DNA of 14,355 nucleotides from Collybiopsis luxurians FD-317 M1 (taxonomy: Eukaryota > Basidiomycota > Agaricomycetes > Agaricales > Omphalotaceae), in the NCBI GenBank assembly GCA_000827265.1, contig KN834868.1:5984-20338 (forward strand). Direction: 5' to 3'. A model generated the notes under the pieces. That model searched no databases, had not been told where the DNA came from, and saw only the letters and a program-made list of their open reading frames with translations. Below are positions 1 through 8,439 of the stretch, piece by piece (within the stretch, counting starts at the first letter, position 1; each line of letters starts with the position of its first letter). A program made the translations under genes and the position numbers.

Positions 1-232
1 ATGATTTGTCCCACTGTCCCACCCCTTATGAAGTGCTCAAAATGCCACAGTAATTGTATACACTTTAGGACTTGTTATAATTATGTTGATTGTATATTAT
101 CTTTGTCCTTAGCTCTCACCTGAGACCTCTCCTTGAGGGGACTGCTCAGCTGGAAACTTCAGTAGGCAGCTGAGTTTTAACAACTCAGACTTGTACCTCA
201 AGCATACTGTAGGTTCTACAGTAGAATGCACC

Positions 233-258
233 TTTTTTTTAAACCCCCCCCCCCCCCC
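233..258 (+). repeat. T8 then C15 homopolymer run
   Basis: Eight T (233-240), three A, then fifteen C (244-258) are visible. A run of this kind is prone to slippage and to sequencing or assembly length errors, so the exact C count should not be trusted. Confidence 0.85.
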
Positions 259-640
259 TGTGCCTTGGTCGGACCCTGCCACATTTCAACCGTAGGTTGT
301 CATACAATGCCCAGGATGAAATATCATTTACTTAGCAGCCTTGCTACTAAGCAGAATTTAAAACCTTCTCATACATATTGCAATTACATTGTTGCAGTAG
401 GCACTTGAACCACAGAACTACCCACTGTAACATTCCACTTCGCTGCAGAATACTCCCAAAGTTCACAAATTTATTTCATTACTGAATTCATATAGGGACA
501 ATTTCTCTGTCATAACTTCACTAAGTACTACAATATAGACAAAAATGATGAACACCAACCCAACCTATACTTTACTTCTGGAGGTGTAGGTCGGCAGATA
601 GATATGCCAATTTCCTCTTAGTATATCGAAGGACACAGCA

Positions 641-656
641 ATATCGTATACGATAT
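641..656. repeat. Perfect 16-bp palindrome
   Basis: The sequence atatcgtatacgatat equals its own reverse complement. It lies about 50 bp before the retroelement-like fragment starting near 704. It may be a dimeric protein site or chance in AT-rich DNA; nothing nearby settles this. Confidence 0.8.
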
Positions 657-702
657 GGTCATAATCAGGAATAAGAACCACAGATAAGAAAGGTTAAGTA
701 GT

Positions 703-989
703 ATGGAAAGCCGGAAGGGCCCGCTCACCTTGGAATGATTTCCGTTACCTAAAGTAATATAATTTCATTGACAGATCCCCAAATAGGGTGTGGGACCTCG
801 TGAACCCCAATTTATGATAAGTCAGATGACCGAGAACAGCAAGCTGCTGCAGGGCAGCGGAGCATTCATCAATAATTTGCAGCTGGGTGATTAAGCCTTA
901 TGCTACTGACATTTGTATTAAGTAACATGTTATTTACTATCATGCTACATTCATAACATGTTGAGGCCATGTTACTCACTGTGATAGAC
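703..989 (+). mobile_element. LTR-like retroelement fragment, copy A
   Basis: Positions 703-726 match the reverse complement of 5597-5620 at 23 of 24 bases. A second shared block, ttgacagatcc, lies further in (768-778 here; inverted at 5583-5593 there), but the spacing differs, so one copy has an indel of about 40 bp. The conserved part starts with TG after a shared A, as an LTR 5' end would. I cannot find the matching 3' end or target duplication, because the hAT element interrupts or follows it. The right limit given is simply the start of the hAT target duplication. This is a fragment; the superfamily is not assignable. Confidence 0.4.
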
Positions 990-997
990 TTGGAGAG
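990..997 (+). repeat. hAT target-site duplication, left copy
   Basis: ttggagag immediately precedes the left inverted terminus. It matches atggagag at 4999-5006 at 7 of 8 positions, and 8 bp is the usual hAT target duplication length. Confidence 0.6.
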
Positions 998-1012
998 TAG
1001 TGATGTGCCAGC
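998..1012 (+). repeat. hAT terminal inverted repeat, left
   Basis: tagtgatgtgccagc is perfectly complementary to 4982-4996. The TAGTGATG-type start is typical of hAT termini. Confidence 0.85.
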
Positions 1013-2715
1013 CAGGACTCAGAGCCCCAGGCCATTAAAGCCGGGCCCTATCCAGCCCTAGCCGAGTCCCACCACATTTCACAAGTGCAAATTTGCCCCA
1101 TAATAATCTGGTGATTCTGACCCTTCCCTTGAACTCAAATAAATGCCAGGTAGTATAAATAATGAAAAATTGAAGAGAAAGCCTGAACATGAGGCACTTT
1201 TATACTTGAAAATATATATGCTCATTCAATAATATAGCACAACAGGCTAAGGCTACAGTTCTGTCTGAGCTTGAAACAGTTTCTTCCAGCGAAAAAGGGA
1301 AAGTAACAGTATATCCAGGAAATTAGCAGCTGCACGGCTGCAGATACTAAATACTTTTTGGAGGACCCATTTTGTGAAAAAGGTCTTTCCAAACCTCTCC
1401 GCAGATGTAAGCTCTGCAGGTATGTTCTGTTATGCCCTTTCCCTCTACAAAAATACATAGCTTTTTTCTTAGTGCAACCTATACCAATGAAATCAGTACA
1501 CTCTGTTGTCATTTGGGGTTGCAGCATGGGGTATGTTACACATGTTCACTTTACTCATTATGCCTCATTCCGAGTCAATAGTATCAATACCGGCAGTGGG
1601 GCTGAAGCAAACAATTTCAAGTCTATTATTCCCAAGGATGTTGAAGGGCACAAGAAAGCTCAGGTGACCACTGAAGGCAGCCAAAGTATCATTGACGAGC
1701 ATGTGGTACCACTGGAGTCTAAAGCATGAGTTATTCCATATTCGGATGATTTGTCTGAGCAAGCAGCAAGAGGATGGCTTATTGAGACTGATTAGGTAGA
1801 CTTCTTTTATTTTTGCAAATCTCACATGTTCATCAGCCTGTTGCTGTGCTGGAGCATCCCAAATTCCATGAATTGATTAGTGTTGCAGCTCAAGCCACAA
1901 ATAGTGTCACAATTCCAAATCGTAAGGCCACTCATTGTGTTATCATTAACTTATTCAAGAGGAATTCATATGAGCTACAAATTCAATTTGTGGTAAGCTA
2001 TCTGATCACTTCTTTTCCTTTTTTTCCTGAGCCTTTGGCTATAGAGCAATGCTGTAACTGGGAAAATCTCAGTTACATGTAATGCTTGGCAAGCCACTAA
2101 TGGCAATGCATATTTTGCTGTCAATGGACACTGCATTGAAGAATTATCTCCTGGGAACTGGAAGCTTCAAAATGCCTGACTTGGCTTCACACAAGTGAAT
2201 ACTGCCCACAGTGGTCCTTTGCTGGACTATACACTTTTCAAGATTCTACACCATTTTGCAATTTTCTTTGGATATGTTCTACTCAGATTTACACACCTGA
2301 AACTAACAAAGATTGGCTGGGTAACTTGCAATAATGCTACAAATAATGATGCTATGCTGGACTGTGTCTTGCACCTGATTAACTCACACAAGTCAAGCAA
2401 AAGTATGAAGGAATGGTGCTCAAAAGATTCTTACATCCGGTATGTGTTAGAATCATATTAATGTATTGTTACATGATTTACTCTTACTCTGGTACCTTGC
2501 TCACATCATCAACCTCGCAACTTAGACTGTTCTCAAAGCACATAGCCAATCCAAGCACTATGATCCTGTGGATCCAGTCACTCATGAGCCAGATATGGAT
2601 GCAGTATTTCAAGATGAGATTGGGCTGGTCTGATCCATTATTGTGAAGGTATTTTCTACCACCGGCATATTGAATATTATTTGTGATTTGTGAATTGTAC
2701 TTTCAGAATAGGCTC

Positions 2716-2723
2716 ATTCATCT
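2716..2723 (+). repeat. Target-site duplication of nested element, left
   Basis: attcatct lies directly before the left terminus at 2724 and is repeated exactly at 3528-3535. Including the preceding c on both sides (2715, 3527) gives a 9-bp duplication. Confidence 0.75.
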
Positions 2724-2748
2724 GGGATTATTCTATTTGACAACCCGG
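2724..2748 (+). repeat. Nested element inverted terminus, left
   Basis: It begins gggattattctatttg and ends caacccgg. It pairs with 3504-3527 with two substitutions and a one-base indel. Confidence 0.75.
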
Positions 2749-3503
2749 TTGCCGACAAACAACCCCTAGCAATGCGAAAGACTAACTGACTGCTGGCCAC
2801 TCTGGAAAATGGCAATTGTAGTGCCCAAGGCACCAAATTTTCAGAATTCACTAAGTAGCTGCTGTTGTTAGTGATGACAATGCAAGATCAAGTTTACATG
2901 CCGCTTCATTTTCTGTTACTGTTGTTGCCACCTCTATGCAGATAGACTCAGTAGCTGCATGCCGGTTGAAGCAGCTCTGGGCCTGCCTACCCCTTTGCTG
3001 TCAAATTTATTACTACCAGCTCATCCTCACCTGTCTGAGTTGAAACACTTTTATATCCCACATTCAGCTCGAGTACTATACATGTAGTAGTGTAATAATT
3101 TTTTCTTTCACTCCTTTCTTCTTGCTCATCATACTAGGTTGTCCAATTTGTGTAGAGAAACTCTATTATATTATTGTTCATTTCTTTTTGCTCATTGTAT
3201 AAGGAGTACTCATTGTCGTCACCCTTCCCTCAGGTCCAATTTACACTCATCTCCCTCCCTGTATTTCCATGCCCTTCAGCTTCATTTTTCATATCTTATT
3301 TCCTGCACATGCCTCTCCATTGTCCATATTTTTCTTGTGCCAATTGCAATCTATAAAAGCCTTTGGGCCTGTTGTTCTGGCAAGACACTGCCATGGTTTG
3401 AACCAGAGGCAATTGGAAACTAGTCATGTTAGCAAACAGATTGTGACTTGAAGTCACTTGCAATGGTCCTGGTGTGACAGCTGGTATTACTTCCTGAATA
3501 TTG

Positions 3504-3527
3504 CCGGGTTGCCAAATAGAATTATCC
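3504..3527 (-). repeat. Nested element inverted terminus, right
   Basis: It reads ccgggttgcc then aaatagaattatcc on the plus strand, the complement of the left terminus apart from the differences noted there. Confidence 0.75.
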
Positions 3528-3535
3528 ATTCATCT
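3528..3535 (+). repeat. Target-site duplication of nested element, right
   Basis: attcatct is an exact copy of 2716-2723 and is followed at once by the continuing transposase exon (cctaaatgc). Confidence 0.75.
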
Positions 3536-4981
3536 CCTAAATGCACTCAACTCTTCAAGGATATCCAGAAGCATGACTCATACAACAATAGTACTCCCCT
3601 CCATCTCTTGCTTGACATGGCTGTACAATGGTCATCAATGTATGTCATGTTACATGGAGCAGAAAAGATTCGAGAGGTTCATTCCTTGTTCATTCTATTA
3701 CCAATCTTTTTCTCTCATACTGTGACAGTATATTTCAACATTTCTACATGAAATTGGGCTGGCAGAAAAGAACATTGGGAAGTGGAAGAAGCTGGAAAAA
3801 TTGAATTTAACAAATGTAGAATGGGAGATGGTAAAAAATATGCTTGTGGTACACCTGATAGCTTTACATTTCCAGAACCTCTGATTTTTGATTTTTAGCA
3901 TGCCGATAGCACTCAGCAAGTATTCTTATTAGAGAATGAGCCATCTCTTTACATTGGTTTACCTGCACTCAAAGCTCTCCACCATGCATGGTCCAAACAT
4001 TTCAAAGGAGAAGTACAGCTTATTTACAGATGCCTTACAAGCTGGTATCAACAAGTTATCTGATTATTATGACTGGATAGGTAACTCATTGGCACATGTC
4101 TTTGCAATGAGTGAGTGAATGATATAAACTTTTATGTTCAGCTTGACCTCACCTATCCCTATGTAGTTCTTAACCCAACAGAGAAAATAATCCATTTTGA
4201 GAAGCACTGGAGCTCTGATTTGGAAAGTAAAGTTTGAAGTCTTGCTGAAGAAATTACATATTGATTCTCCTCCTCATTTGTACTCTCATGCAAAACAATT
4301 GACAGTACAAGGAACAGTATGCGGAAATGTATGGCTTAACAAGTGTGCCGCCTCAGACATCAAAATCTCAATCTCAGCCTCTGGGAAAGAGATCGGCACC
4401 ATTGCAGGAGTTGTCAGATGATGAACAAAGTATATCTGGCATTTCTTCAACATCAGCTGACTGTGTTCCTTGGCTTGAAGAATTTTCCAGGTACAACAAT
4501 GCTACTGACTCTGCTCCTGAAGGGATGTTGATTGTTCAGTGGTGGGGTGTATGCCTTTCACATATAATTTTTCTTCATTAACTGATAAGCAAGTTGGCTG
4601 TAGATGAATGCTCAACAGCTTCCTGTATGGGTGGTTCTTGCTTGGGACTTTCTAGCCATCATAGCTTCTTCAGTTTTGAGTGAGAGAGCATTTTCAGCAG
4701 TAAGAATTATAATTAGTAAATGCCGAAATCATCTCAAGGGGGGTATTGTTGAAGCTCTTCAATTTCTGAAGTGTTTGTTGCATAGGGATCTCTTATTCTG
4801 CAAGCCAATCTCCACCTCGGATGAGTTTCAGTTAGAGAAAGAGGAAGCTCAGGAAAGGCTTGCTGCTGATGCAGATAGGTTGACATTGGCTGGAGATAAC
4901 TCGGATTGGATCCCTCTTGGTGATGGAAATGATTGGCCGGGGCTATCTGGGCCCTAGCCGGAGCTTCTGAGCTGGGCCCCA

Positions 4982-4996
4982 GCTGGCACATCACTA
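4982..4996 (-). repeat. hAT terminal inverted repeat, right
   Basis: gctggcacatcacta is the exact reverse complement of 998-1012. Confidence 0.85.
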
Positions 4997-4998
4997 TC

Positions 4999-5006
4999 AT
5001 GGAGAG
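4999..5006 (+). repeat. hAT target-site duplication, right copy
   Basis: atggagag matches 990-997 at 7 of 8 bases. Two bases (tc, 4997-4998) separate it from the inverted terminus. Confidence 0.55.
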
Positions 5007-5148
5007 GTGCGGGAATTAATTTTCGCATCTAAAACTTTTCTGTTTGCATGTCATAACTCTGTTAAATTAAGTTGCATCTCACATTTCTGGCTAGGATATA
5101 TACAGTGAATATATAATTGTATGCGATATCTGTAATAAGATACAATGG

Positions 5149-5179
5149 CTCAGAGCGCAGACAAGGAGTCAAAGCATCT
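5149..5179 (+). repeat. 31-bp direct repeat, unit 1
   Basis: It matches 5264-5294 with two mismatches (ctcagagYgcagacaagKag then tcaaagcatct). The offset is 115 bp, inside the LTR-like fragment. A second weaker pair (atatctgtaataagatac / atatctagtaagatac) lies nearby. Confidence 0.8.
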
Positions 5180-5263
5180 ATATTCATATCTAGTAAGATA
5201 CTATGGGTACAAGTAAATAGTAAGAATCAATATAGCTAGTATAAATAAAGTAGCAGAGCTCAC

Positions 5264-5294
5264 CTCAGAGTGCAGACAAGTAGTCAAAGCATCT
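5264..5294 (+). repeat. 31-bp direct repeat, unit 2
   Basis: This is the second copy of 5149-5179. The sequences after the two units diverge at once, so this is an isolated repeat rather than a longer tandem array. Confidence 0.8.
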
Positions 5295-6840
5295 GAGGTA
5301 CCCAATTGTTCAAGTCAAGTATATAAGAAGTGTAATTGAGTGTACGGAAGTAAATGTAGGACTAAGGATAAAGAGAGAAGTAAAGTAAAGGAGACAGAAG
5401 TATATCTAACAGTCCATGTTTGTATCTAGGAGAGTCTGTGCAGAATAGAGAAACATACGAATAGTGCGACAGGATAATCACTGCTCAGCACCAGGCTTTG
5501 ATAAATACCACTTAAGCACTGATTGCATAATATTACTGGCGCGCAAAGCGGTGACAAGGGTCCTGTCGCCGTTGACATCAACGGATCTGTCAAAGCGAGC
5601 AGGCCCTTCCGGCTTTCCATAAAGTAGAGACTGAACAACACTGAGAATAAAGAATAGACTAAAAAGCAGAAACAAATAGAACAAGTCCTGGGATAAGTAA
5701 ATGATGCACAGTATCTCATTACACTTCAATTACCAAAACACGCCCTCATCCAAATCATGATTGTAAAACATCATTAGAATTGACTACTCCCCCCTTTATA
5801 TAGCGTCACCAACCGTATCCCTCCATGCCGACTAGCATCATCCTCTCCTTCACCCTCCTCCTTCTGCCACAGACTCACACTCTCTTCCCAATCTGCATCT
5901 TTATCCCCCTTGGGATACCTTCTCGCTGACCTCCCTCTCGAAGACGAATCACCCTCCCCACCCGCGCCAGAACCAGTACCCGAGTCTATATCAGCATCCC
6001 AACTCCTCGCCGAATCTGTCACACTAGGGAACGACTTCAATGTCGCCGAACTAGGACTTGCACCATCCACATTAAAAATCTCTCTCGAATCCTTCCAGCC
6101 CAGTTTTTCCCTTGGTATCATTGTCGGAGGCGCGCTGTACGGGAGGTTTTCCTGTCTGGAGGAGCGAGGAGGGAGAGGCGGTAGGGCAAGGATTTGCGAG
6201 AGTGCAGGTTCGGTATCTGTCGGGCTATCAGAGAGGAGATCTTGTGAACTTTGTTGAGCACCCGTTGCTGCAGCTGCAGTCTGGGTCATCAATAGTGAAG
6301 GGGACGATTCTGCATGGTTGGGAGTAGGTAGTCCAGGAATACTGGGCAACATGCTGTTGCTTGATGTCCGTGTATTGCTTCAGCGTCAACCCTTGTACCA
6401 CCCGTTCCCGTGGGATGATATTGATGGACGACATCCTGCATATTAAACTTGATCATTGGTTGCTTGTTCATCAGCTGCGAATCCCTGCCTGCACTATTCA
6501 GTGACGATACGTCGTCTCTGCGCGAAGCAGCTGTGAACGAGGGTGAGCCCATCGGAACTGGAGCATCATATAATTGGTGCTGTTTTTCGGAGACAACCAA
6601 GTGCCTCAAGGAGGATCGTATGGCGCCATGGCACCCTGCGGCCTAGTGCTATATGATCCAGGTCGGCTTCCACCTCGATTCTGGCTCATTCTCCTCGCGC
6701 TCCTCACCCGAATGATACTACCGACCGTACCAAATGAGCTTCTCAGAGTGTCAATGCCAGGATCCTCAACCGCCAAAACATCCTTCTCATCAAATCCTTC
6801 CGTATGTTCGCATGAGGCCTGGAGCAGGATCATAGAGCAT

Positions 6841-6848
6841 CGGTCGGT
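6841..6848 (-). repeat. 4-bp duplication causing frameshift in NIPA copy 1
   Basis: cggtcggt is a tandem doubling of a 4-base unit. With one unit, the minus strand reads L-N-R-C-S-M-I-L-L-Q-A straight into EHTEGFDEKDVLAVEDPG, as the family requires. With two, the frame runs to a stop soon afterwards. Confidence 0.7.
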
Positions 6849-8160
6849 TGAGTTTAGTGAGATTCTTCGGACCGACTTCAGACATTTGCAAGATTGTTAT
6901 ACCAAAGCAGATGACGACGAAACCCATAACAAGGGTGATGATAGATGACGCGGAAGCCTTGAGACCTTGGAAGAGTACCTCGGAGGTAGTCAGTACCAAG
7001 GAAAGATAAGATTCAATAACGGACTTACGATGGTCATTAAGATAGAGAAAAAAGTGACTGTAAAGGAACATTAGAAAAATCATATACACTAAGTGAGTAA
7101 TGACAAACATATAACATAGTATGTCGACGTAACTAAGAGCACATGCATCAGCGACTGTTCCTATTCTGCCAATAAACATTACGCACCCATGGCCGTGTTG
7201 AATAATCCCAGCGCCACATACAAATAGTAGACTTTGATAACTGAATAAGGCTACCCATCAACGCACATTCGGACAACTAACAGTTCGCGCACATACTCAA
7301 CATGATGGCCACGAATTCCATTAGGAAGTAAATGAGCCAGTATTTGAACTGAAAACAGCCTTGAGTATCCTGTGCTTCGGCTGATTCAGACCTCAAACAT
7401 ACCTGGTTATCTCCCTGTGCGGTGGTCACTATCGCCGAGCCCAACCCTGTCGTGACACTGACACTAATTCCTCCAATCATACTACAGACGAAAATGTACC
7501 ACAGCATGCTCTTCGTGCCATAACGCGGAGCAAAGTAAAAGATGATGGCGAGGGAGACGGCAATAAGCACAGATGCATACGCCAGAAATCCTGGTGCGAT
7601 AAATAATCTTTCGAATTCCTTGATTTGCCCGACGGAGGCTTCGATGGGCCTGGATGGAGGAATTGTTATGGAACGACAAACAATAGCGTATGCGTTGCTG
7701 GATGTACAATTTAACGCTGTGATTACAGATCTGACCTAGACATGGGGCACACTTAGTCTGATATCGTGCACGAGTTGTGAGTTGTAAAGCACGCACGTTA
7801 CATAGCCCACATCCCAGCCAGCCAAAGAATGTGAGCTTTTCCTGCAGATACATTGGGGAGAGAATAGCACAAATCACAACAGATAATACGCCTAGGGGGG
7901 TCTGAATGTACGGGGACAAACGGAGATAGTTCATCAGTCAATCTGGATCGTTCTTGCGTCGAAATTGAGCTACGCACAACGACGATAGCTTCTAAAAATT
8001 CATAGGCTGAACACAAGGTTATAGTGAGTATTGGTAGAATGCCTAGCGTAATATGAGCACGCACCAGCAAACTACAAAGTTCACCTATTATCATCACTAG
8101 CGGCACCCAGTTAGAGCCTTGTACACCATCCCATCGATCCTGAGAAACATACCGGTCATT

Positions 8161-8198
8161 CCAGTCCACCATAATCATCCCTGTCCACCGTAATCATC
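8161..8198 (+). repeat. 19-bp tandem duplication in NIPA copy 1
   Basis: ccagtccaccataatcatc (8161-8179) is followed directly by cctgtccaccgtaatcatc (8180-8198), with two mismatches. It falls where copy 2 has an intron and about 15 extra codons, so copy 1 lost that DNA and acquired the duplication. An in-frame stop results. Confidence 0.8.
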
Positions 8199-8425
8199 AC
8201 CTATACTTGCTGCTTTGGCCTGGAGGCGGAACAACCTTTGGTTGAAGCCATGGCGTTCCGCTGTTCCAATCCGGCCAGTGAACGGGAAGCTTTTGAGTAG
8301 CCAGACTTGGAGACACCTATGCAGCTATAATGCAGGACAACCTTGACAAAAAAGTTGTTGTTCGGACGATGTTGAATCCAACGTCAAACTGTAAGCTCTG
8401 TAAACACATTACACGTCAATGCCGC

Positions 8426-8439
8426 CCCCGGTCCGGGAT
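8426..8439. promoter_or_regulatory. Candidate CGG-N-CCG element upstream of NIPA copy 1
   Basis: ccccggtccgggat contains CCCGG-T-CCGGG, an inverted repeat about the central base with a CGG(N1)CCG core. Fungal Zn2Cys6 regulators commonly bind CGG triplet pairs. The same 14 bases occur at 12695-12708 at the same place relative to copy 2, inside otherwise diverged DNA. The regulatory role is inferred. Confidence 0.35.

Larger units (their letters stand above)
1..989. other. AT-rich, gene-free flank with repeat debris
   Basis: No protein-coding region can be supported here. Short open frames exist but carry no recognisable motif and no consistent exon structure. The stretch holds a T8/C15 homopolymer block, a perfect 16-bp palindrome and a retroelement-like fragment (separate entries). 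A small hairpin (tactgtag, 3-base loop, ctacagta) lies at 205-223. AACATGTT occurs twice (924-931 and 955-962). Confidence 0.6.
2724..3527. mobile_element. ~804-bp non-autonomous TIR element inside hAT exon
   Basis: The ends are imperfect inverted repeats. Left 2724-2748 and right 3504-3527 share the core attctatttgRcaacccgg, with one substitution in that core, one outside it and a one-base length difference. An exact 8-bp (or 9-bp) direct repeat flanks it. The insert splits hAT transposase coding sequence. Without it and one target copy, the sequence reads from a splice acceptor (aatag, ending at 2710) into A-H-S-S-P-K-C, matching the hAT ARSSxKR motif in phase with the exon ending at 2647. 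The interior is T-rich and encodes nothing recognisable; the longest frame (94 aa, 3139-3423) lacks transposase motifs. The duplication length fits hAT or Mutator-like (MULE) mobilisation; the sequence alone does not decide. Confidence 0.75.
1359..4957 (+). pseudogene. hAT transposase, spliced and broken
   Basis: Conserved hAT transposase blocks appear in order, separated by short GT..AG introns. A possible BED-like CxxC stretch lies near 1400-1420 (weak). Next come HPKFHELI and IPNRKATH (about 1855-1935), the GKISVTCNAW block (2057-2089), IGWVTCNNATNN (2312-2347) and the DEIGLV block (about 2612-2630). After the nested insert come SSPKCTQLF (about 3530-3560), LLLDMAVQWSS (about 3609-3637), EWEMVKNMLV joined over an intron (about 3848-3898) to HADSTQQVF, GLPALKALHHAW (about 3957-3992), NPTEKI (about 4174), and the C-terminal dimerisation region with SSVLSERAFS (4667-4696) and KCRNHLKGGIVEAL. 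Lesions are in-frame TGA at 2177-2179 and 2631-2633, and a one-base frameshift near 4005-4012. Both aspartates of the DaW and TcDNA motifs read as asparagine (2081-2083, 2330-2332), so catalysis would be lost. The family assignment is firm; exon edges are approximate. Confidence 0.85.
998..4998 (+). mobile_element. Decayed hAT-superfamily DNA transposon
   Basis: The element is bounded by 15-bp perfect inverted termini (tagtgatgtgccagc at 998-1012; its complement at 4982-4996) and an imperfect 8-bp target duplication. Two extra bases (tc) lie between the right terminus and the right duplication. Subterminal GC-rich blocks with GGGCCC/CCCTAGCC motifs occur at both ends (about 1041-1068 and 4936-4964). 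Inside is a plus-strand transposase with hAT hallmarks, broken by stops and a frameshift and interrupted by a second transposon at 2724-3527. CpG dinucleotides are sparse and many substitutions fit methyl-CpG deamination. The element is therefore dead unless mobilised in trans through its ends. Confidence 0.88.
5007..5620 (-). mobile_element. LTR-like retroelement fragment, copy B (inverted)
   Basis: No gene is seen here. On the minus strand the sequence starting at 5620 reproduces copy A (703-726). It then runs through ttgacagatcc into AT-rich DNA containing TATATA-like motifs and an imperfect 31-bp direct repeat. The layout (TG start, several hundred bases of noncoding DNA, internal promoter-like motifs) suggests a solo LTR or LTR piece. 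I found no convincing 3' end or target duplication, so the lower limit is arbitrary and the retroelement class is unknown. Positions 5621-5712, between this fragment and the duplicated segment, hold nothing recognisable. Confidence 0.35.
5774..8345 (-). pseudogene. NIPA/DUF803 magnesium transporter, copy 1, broken at both ends
   Basis: NIPA proteins are multi-pass membrane Mg2+ transporters. Conserved blocks read on the minus strand across phase-consistent introns: LWWTGMT, VMIIGELCS, YEFLEAIVV, TPLGVLSVV, EKLTFFGWLGCGLC, SVITALN, PGFLAYASVLI, FYFAPRYG, GGISVSVTTGLGSAIVTT, GLFNTAMV, STYYVIF, LFQGLKASASS and CFGITILQM. Core exons are 7978-8006, 7797-7901, 7403-7735, 7297-7348, 7187-7231, 7109-7132, 7029-7057 and 6849-6978; introns are 50-76 bp. 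Lesions: TGA at 8175-8177 beside a 19-bp tandem duplication; no N-terminal helix or start codon found; one base missing from exon 8065-8096 (SFAAY expected); a 4-bp duplication (cggtcggt, 6841-6848) shifting the tail; further shifts near 6610 and 6355. The cytosolic tail continues (VEDPGIDTLRSSFGTVGSII; QLYDAPVP; DVVHQYHP) to a Ser/Glu-rich end (WEESVSLWQK) at 5774. Family is certain; loss of function is very likely. Confidence 0.85.

Noticed and set aside
205..223. 8-bp-arm hairpin as a terminator or small RNA
   Set aside because: Short arms in AT-rich eukaryotic DNA with no adjacent gene; such structures are common by chance.
1359..1560. BED zinc finger at the hAT transposase N-terminus
   Set aside because: A CKLC pair and a later THVHFTH stretch are present, but the spacing is interrupted by possible introns and the surrounding residues do not clearly match. 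It is kept only as a weak remark.
3139..3423. 94-codon open frame inside the nested element as a possible transposase
   Set aside because: T-rich codons produce a Ser/Leu/Phe/His-rich chain with no DDE or zinc-finger motif, and overlapping frames are equally open.
2706..3527. The interval between transposase blocks as one long native intron
   Set aside because: It has inverted termini, an exact flanking duplication, and excising it restores a conserved motif in phase. An insertion explains all three.
5910..6257. 115-codon plus-strand open frame
   Set aside because: It lies antisense to the NIPA copy 1 Ser/Glu-rich tail, whose minus-strand reading is matched by copy 2. The open frame is a shadow.
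5774..8345. NIPA copy 1 as a functional gene
   Set aside because: An in-frame stop at 8175-8177, a missing base in exon 8065-8096, the 4-bp duplication at 6841-6848 and further tail shifts cannot be bypassed by normal-length introns.
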